This document shows positions 6,336 through 9,703 of a stretch of 9,703 nt of DNA, piece after piece. Origin of the DNA: Oscillospiraceae bacterium (GTDB lineage: Bacteria > Bacillota > Clostridia > Oscillospirales > Oscillospiraceae). Below the pieces are notes generated by a model. That model was not told where the DNA came from, ran no database searches, and saw nothing but the letters and a program-made list of their open reading frames with translations. The stretch spans positions 1 through 9,703 of the forward strand of contig JAFOJR010000043.1 of the NCBI GenBank assembly GCA_017420125.1. The letters run 5' to 3'. The stretch's first letter is position 1, and every line of letters begins with the position of its first letter. The translations under genes and the position numbers were made by a program.

Positions 6336-7541
6336 ATGGATACAATGGATACAGTTCATCAGACAAATCATGCAATCATCGTATTTACAGAAGAGGGGAA
6401 ACAGGGGCACTTCTCCAGTATGCTGCAGGAGCTTTTGTTCTGTCCGGTGGGGAGCTGGATTGTGCAGGCACTCTCAAAATTGGGAATTAAGCGGTTTTTT
6501 GCCCTGTGTGAAGAAACGGAGCAGGCGGCAGTTTCCGCATGTTTTCCCGATACAGTTTCAGTGGAATATGGCAATAGCCCCGCAGATTTGCAGATTTTTT
6601 TAGAGCAAGAAGATGTGGATGAAGTTCTAGCGGTGACAAAGCCGGTTTTGATTACGGCTGCTGCTGCCAGCCAGCTGACGACTGAAACTCCCTGGCATGG
6701 CGGACGGGCAAACGGTGGCATTTACCGTTTTGCAGCAGACACGCTGAAAAATCTTCTGGATGATGGTGTGGAAGACATTGCCTCCGCATTGGAGCTGGCC
6801 AGTCAGGAAACCTATATCCCGGCAGACGGTACGTTGCTTTGGCCTGTTTCCACCAGCCTTGAACTGTATCAGGCACAGCAGACCGGACGTCAGGATATCG
6901 TTCTGCGGCATTTGGAAAATGGGGTGTTTTTTATCGACATAGATACGGTCTATATCGATCCGAGAGTAAAAATCGGAGCAGGAAGCACTATTTTACCGGG
7001 AACGATTTTGAAGGGGAAAACGGTGATTGGCGAACGGTGCGAAATCGGCCCCAACAGTGTGGTCAGCAATTGCACTATTGGCGATGACACAGTAGTCAAC
7101 GCCTCTCAGTGCAACGACAGCATCATCGGCAGCAACACAAAAGTTGGACCTTTTGCTTACATCCGCCCCAACTGCAAAATCGGAAACGACATCAAGGTGG
7201 GAGATTTTGTAGAAGTGAAAAATTCGGTCTTGGGCGACGGCACCAAAATTTCGCACCTGACCTATGTGGGCGATTCCGATATCGGTGCTCATGTCAACTT
7301 AGGCTGTGGAACGGTGACGGTCAATTATGACGGAACAAAAAAGGCTCGCACAGTGGTAAAAGACGGGGCATTTGTAGGCTGCAATGCCAATCTGATTGCG
7401 CCGGTTACCATTGAAGAAGGCGCCTATGTAGCGGCCGGTTCCACCATTACGGATTCCGTTCCGGCAGACAGCTTGGCCATCGCCAGAAGCCGACAGGAAA
7501 ACAAGCTTCAGTGGGCAAAGCAAAAGGAAGAAGAGCAGTAA
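6336..7541 (+). CDS. glmU: GlmU-like protein: intact glucosamine-1-phosphate acetyltransferase half, degenerate uridylyltransferase half
   Basis: Normal GlmU makes UDP-GlcNAc in two steps: acetylation of glucosamine-1-phosphate (C-terminal half), then UTP-dependent uridylyl transfer (N-terminal half). Here, in 401 residues, the left-handed beta-helix from about 205 onward is complete: hexapeptide repeats, R277 (FAYIRPN), K295 (EVKNS), catalytic H307 and Y310 (HLTYVGD), N330/Y331 (VNYDG) and R384 (AIARSRQ). The linker HLENGVFFIDIDTVYID (192-208) is typical of GlmU. The first ~190 residues keep a GlmU outline but not its chemistry: the LAAGxGTRM loop reads VFTEEGKQGHF, the invariant PK (K25 in E. 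coli) reads QE (31-32), and a large stretch before NGGIY is missing. Full GlmU has about 455 residues. The frame is clean, so this is divergence and not a frameshift. The start is ATG 6336, with AGAGGA 5 bases upstream. It is followed by prs and pth, the normal glmU locus of Firmicutes. Confidence 0.9.
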   Translation: MDTMDTVHQTNHAIIVFTEEGKQGHFSSMLQELLFCPVGSWIVQALSKLGIKRFFALCEETEQAAVSACFPDTVSVEYGNSPADLQIFLEQEDVDEVLAVTKPVLITAAAASQLTTETPWHGGRANGGIYRFAADTLKNLLDDGVEDIASALELASQETYIPADGTLLWPVSTSLELYQAQQTGRQDIVLRHLENGVFFIDIDTVYIDPRVKIGAGSTILPGTILKGKTVIGERCEIGPNSVVSNCTIGDDTVVNASQCNDSIIGSNTKVGPFAYIRPNCKIGNDIKVGDFVEVKNSVLGDGTKISHLTYVGDSDIGAHVNLGCGTVTVNYDGTKKARTVVKDGAFVGCNANLIAPVTIEEGAYVAAGSTITDSVPADSLAIARSRQENKLQWAKQKEEEQ

Positions 7542-7664
7542 ACAGGTACGATCACTGAACAGGCGAGTGGAATGTGCGGGGGAAAGGAATCAGAATGTGA
7601 AACCTTTGCGGCATTTGCTCAGGAAGTAAATAATGTTAAAAATTGAAAGAGGGGGCTTGACGAT

Positions 7665-8624
7665 ATGATTTCACATGGGAATGGTATTAAAATTTTTGCG
7701 GGGCGTTCCAATCGGTCATTGGCAGAGGCCATCTGCCGGGAGAAGGGATTCTCTCTGGGCGATGCAAATCTGGAAACATTTAAAGATGGTGAGAATTCCG
7801 TTTCCATTTATGAACCTGTACGCGGAGCAGATGTGTTTGTGGTACAGTCTACCAGTGCACCGGTAAACGACAATTTAATGGAATTGTTGATTATGATCGA
7901 TGCATTCAAGCGCGCTTCTGCAGGCCGGATTACAGCGGTCATTCCGTATTTTGGTTATGCAAGACAGGACAGAAAAGCAAAGCCAAGAGATCCCATTTCC
8001 GCAAAACTGGTGGCGAATCTGCTGACAATCGCCGGGGCGGACCGGGTTTTAACTATGGATCTGCACGCAGCACAAATTCAAGGCTTTTTCGATATCCCGG
8101 TGGACAATTTGTTAGGCAGCCCCATTTTCGTAGATTATTTCAAAGAAAAGTTTTCCGACATGATGGACTCTGTCATGGTGGTTTCACCCGATGTGGGGTC
8201 TGTTGCAAGAGCAAGAACCTTTGCCCAAAAGCTGGATGTACCCTTGGCGATTGTGGACAAAAGACGCCAACGGGCAAATGTTTCCGAAGTGATGAACCTT
8301 ATCGGGGATGTGAAAGATAAACACGTTATCCTTCTGGATGACATGGTGGATACTGGCGGAAGCCTTTGCGGAGCGGCCAATGCTTTGATGGAGATCGGCA
8401 AGGCAAAGGAAGTTTACGCCTGTGCAACCCACGGAGTCCTCTCCGGCTCGGCAGTGGAGAATATCAACAAAAGTGCGTTGAAAGAAGTCGTATTTCTGGA
8501 TACCATACAGGCAGATCCTAAAAAGAAAAGCGAAAAAATCAAATATCTCTCCGTGGCCCACATGTTTGCGGAAGCCATTGAACGGATTTACGAAGAAGTT
8601 TCTATTTCCAAGTTGTTCCTGTAA
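7665..8624 (+). CDS. prs: Ribose-phosphate pyrophosphokinase (PRPP synthase)
   Basis: Makes PRPP from ribose-5-phosphate and ATP for purine, pyrimidine, NAD, histidine and tryptophan synthesis; cytoplasmic, usually a hexamer. At 319 residues it has the normal length of class I enzymes. Key signatures: FKDGENSVSI (39-48), the flexible-loop/ATP region PYFGYARQDRK (94-104), the metal-binding MDLHAAQIQGFFDIPVDNL (131-149) with H134, the catalytic KRR (199-201), and the PRPP-binding DDMVDTGGS (225-233). The start is ATG 7665, with GAGGGGG 9 bases upstream; the next codons fit the family N-terminus (GIKIFAGRSNRSLAEAI). It lies 123 bases after the glmU-like gene without a clear terminator or strong promoter between them, and 20 bases before pth, so the three are probably co-transcribed. 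Confidence 0.97.
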   Translation: MISHGNGIKIFAGRSNRSLAEAICREKGFSLGDANLETFKDGENSVSIYEPVRGADVFVVQSTSAPVNDNLMELLIMIDAFKRASAGRITAVIPYFGYARQDRKAKPRDPISAKLVANLLTIAGADRVLTMDLHAAQIQGFFDIPVDNLLGSPIFVDYFKEKFSDMMDSVMVVSPDVGSVARARTFAQKLDVPLAIVDKRRQRANVSEVMNLIGDVKDKHVILLDDMVDTGGSLCGAANALMEIGKAKEVYACATHGVLSGSAVENINKSALKEVVFLDTIQADPKKKSEKIKYLSVAHMFAEAIERIYEEVSISKLFL

Positions 8625-8644
8625 GCGCAGGAGGCGACACGGAG

Positions 8645-9247
8645 ATGTGGTTCAAGCGAAGTGCTGCGCCCAAAGAACGATTTCTCATTGTTTGCTTGGG
8701 AAATCCTGGGGCAAAATATGAAAAAACCCGGCATAATGTAGGATTCCTTACAGCCGATTTGCTGGCGGAGCAATGTCGGGTGCCGCTTCGAAAATTGAAA
8801 TTTCATTCTCTATATGTGGAAGTAACACTGGAGGGGAAGACCGCTGTTTTGATGAAACCCCAGACTTATATGAATCTCAGCGGAGAGGCTGTGCGGGAGG
8901 CAGCTCAGTTTTATAAAGTTCCGCTGGAGCGTATCCTTGTGATTGCTGATGATACGGCGCTTCCCACTGGCCAACTTCGGATCCGCCGGAAAGGAAGCGC
9001 CGGAGGGCACAATGGGTTGAAAAACATTATCGACTGTATGGGCGGCGACGGCTTTCCCCGGATTAAAATCGGTGTGGGTGCACCGCCTCATCCGGAGTAT
9101 GACCTGGCGGATTGGGTTTTAGGTTCCTTTTCTGCCCAAGAGGTACCCGTGATGGAGCGTGCCATTGCCAATGCAGCGGAAGCAGCGAAGGTTTTGCTGC
9201 GAGATGGAATTGATGCGGCGATGAATCAATTTAACAGCGCAATATAA
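8645..9247 (+). CDS. pth: Peptidyl-tRNA hydrolase
   Basis: Cuts peptidyl-tRNAs that drop off the ribosome, recycling tRNA; essential in most bacteria. The protein has 200 residues, slightly longer than the typical 190 or so. The substrate- and active-site residues are present: N20 (LGNPG), catalytic H30 (TRHNVGF), N77 (PQTYMNLSG), D102 and N123 (GSAGGHNGLK). The usual HDELDLP strand reads ADDTALP, keeping the key first Asp while losing the others. A short extension, MWFKRSAAPKER, precedes the core; there is no internal ATG near the core start. AGGAGG (8629-8634) lies 10 bases upstream of the ATG, 4 bases after the prs stop, so the two genes are in one operon. The prs-pth order is the Firmicutes prs-spoVC neighbourhood. 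Confidence 0.97.
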   Translation: MWFKRSAAPKERFLIVCLGNPGAKYEKTRHNVGFLTADLLAEQCRVPLRKLKFHSLYVEVTLEGKTAVLMKPQTYMNLSGEAVREAAQFYKVPLERILVIADDTALPTGQLRIRRKGSAGGHNGLKNIIDCMGGDGFPRIKIGVGAPPHPEYDLADWVLGSFSAQEVPVMERAIANAAEAAKVLLRDGIDAAMNQFNSAI

Positions 9248-9291
9248 ATTTTTAAAAATTAATTTTCTTGCATAAATGAATAAAAATAAAT

Positions 9292-9297
9292 GGAGGA
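9292..9297 (+). promoter_or_regulatory. Ribosome binding site that sets a GTG start for the zinc-ribbon gene
   Basis: GGAGGA lies 7 bases before GTG 9305. The nearby ATG at 9303 is followed at once by TGA and cannot be the start, so GTG is the only sensible choice. Confidence 0.8.
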
Positions 9298-9304
9298 ATC
9301 CCAT

Positions 9305-9703
9305 GTGAAATATTGTACGAACTGTGGCAATGCGTTGGAGGAGCAGGTGCGGTTTTGTCCTGAATGCGGTGCAGAGCAGCCTGCCAGACAGGCAGAAACC
9401 AGCGGAAATTCTTTTACGGGCTCGTCCGCATCAGGGGGAGAAACATCCGGCGGAAGATATGAAGCAAACGCCTCGGCGCAGCAATACACCAATGGGGCAG
9501 CTCCTAATTACAATTACAATCATGCGCAGGCAGAAAGAACCAAAACCAACGGACTGGGAATTGCAGGCTTTGTAGTATCCCTTTGTGCGTTTCCTTTTGT
9601 CGCTTTCCCGCCGGTAGGGCTGGTTTTGGCTTTGACAGGGCTGGGGCTTTCGATTGCCAGTATGGCGGTAGCAGGCCAAAAAAATCAGAAAAACGGCCTG
9701 GGG
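9305..9703 (+). CDS. Zinc-ribbon protein with a DUF4190-like membrane segment (partial, runs off the right edge)
   Basis: The first 133 codons of a membrane protein of unknown function. It begins with a zinc ribbon, C4-x2-C7 and C18-x2-C21 (KYCTNCG and RFCPECG), the type found at the start of many small Firmicutes membrane proteins. A low-complexity linker rich in Gly, Ser, Ala, Gln and Asn spans about 25-80. Then NGLGIAGFVVSLCAF starts a DUF4190-like hydrophobic region with two membrane spans at about 84-100 and 102-123, followed by GQKNQKNGLG. The ribbon is predicted to face the cytoplasm. It lies 57 bases downstream of pth across a very AT-rich gap; I see no convincing promoter or terminator there, so it could be read with pth or separately. 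The family assignment is good; the role is unknown. Confidence 0.85.
   Translation, partial: MKYCTNCGNALEEQVRFCPECGAEQPARQAETSGNSFTGSSASGGETSGGRYEANASAQQYTNGAAPNYNYNHAQAERTKTNGLGIAGFVVSLCAFPFVAFPPVGLVLALTGLGLSIASMAVAGQKNQKNGLG

Noticed and set aside
5755..6375. A 206-codon minus-strand frame spanning the helicase end and the glmU promoter
   Set aside because: It crosses the helicase C-terminal motifs and the glmU promoter and resembles no known protein.

Overview
The window looks like a chromosomal segment from a Gram-positive anaerobe of the class Clostridia, most likely an Oscillospiraceae/Ruminococcaceae-type gut bacterium. Four things point that way: strong AGGAGG-type ribosome sites, a BspA-type leucine-rich-repeat surface protein beside an S-layer-homology (SLH) protein, a DUF2975/YozG-type regulator pair, and the Firmicutes gene order glmU-prs-pth. 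The genus is inferred from gene style only; there is no rRNA here.

Layout. Bases 1-4767 are read on the minus strand: the front part of a secreted BspA-like LRR protein (1-1196, running off the left edge); a 405-base gap with several hairpins and a strong minus-strand terminator; an SLH cell-surface protein broken by an apparent one-base deletion near 2482; a two-gene operon of a small Cro/C1-type regulator (2793-3008) and a DUF2975 membrane protein (3019-3498) with its own extended -10 promoter; a strong hairpin terminator; and a type II branched-chain aminotransferase, ilvE (3697-4767). The strand switches in the divergent promoter region 4768-5019. Bases 5020-9703 are read on the plus strand: a DEAD-box RNA helicase, a GlmU-like protein, PRPP synthase (prs), peptidyl-tRNA hydrolase (pth), and the start of a zinc-ribbon/DUF4190 membrane protein that runs off the right edge.

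How the genes fit together. The left part is an accessory envelope region plus a small membrane/regulator module. The right part is housekeeping: cell-wall precursor supply (GlmU), nucleotide precursor supply (Prs), translation rescue (Pth) and RNA remodelling (helicase). The glmU-prs-pth order matches the well-known gcaD-prs-spoVC arrangement of Firmicutes, so the GlmU-like protein sits at the normal glmU locus.

The most notable observation is that this GlmU keeps a complete acetyltransferase half but has lost the uridylyltransferase signature and a block of its N-terminal half without any frameshift. The second is the broken SLH gene, which one base would restore. I see no CRISPR array, tRNA, rRNA, insertion sequence or phage gene, and nothing that is convincingly a wholly new system.
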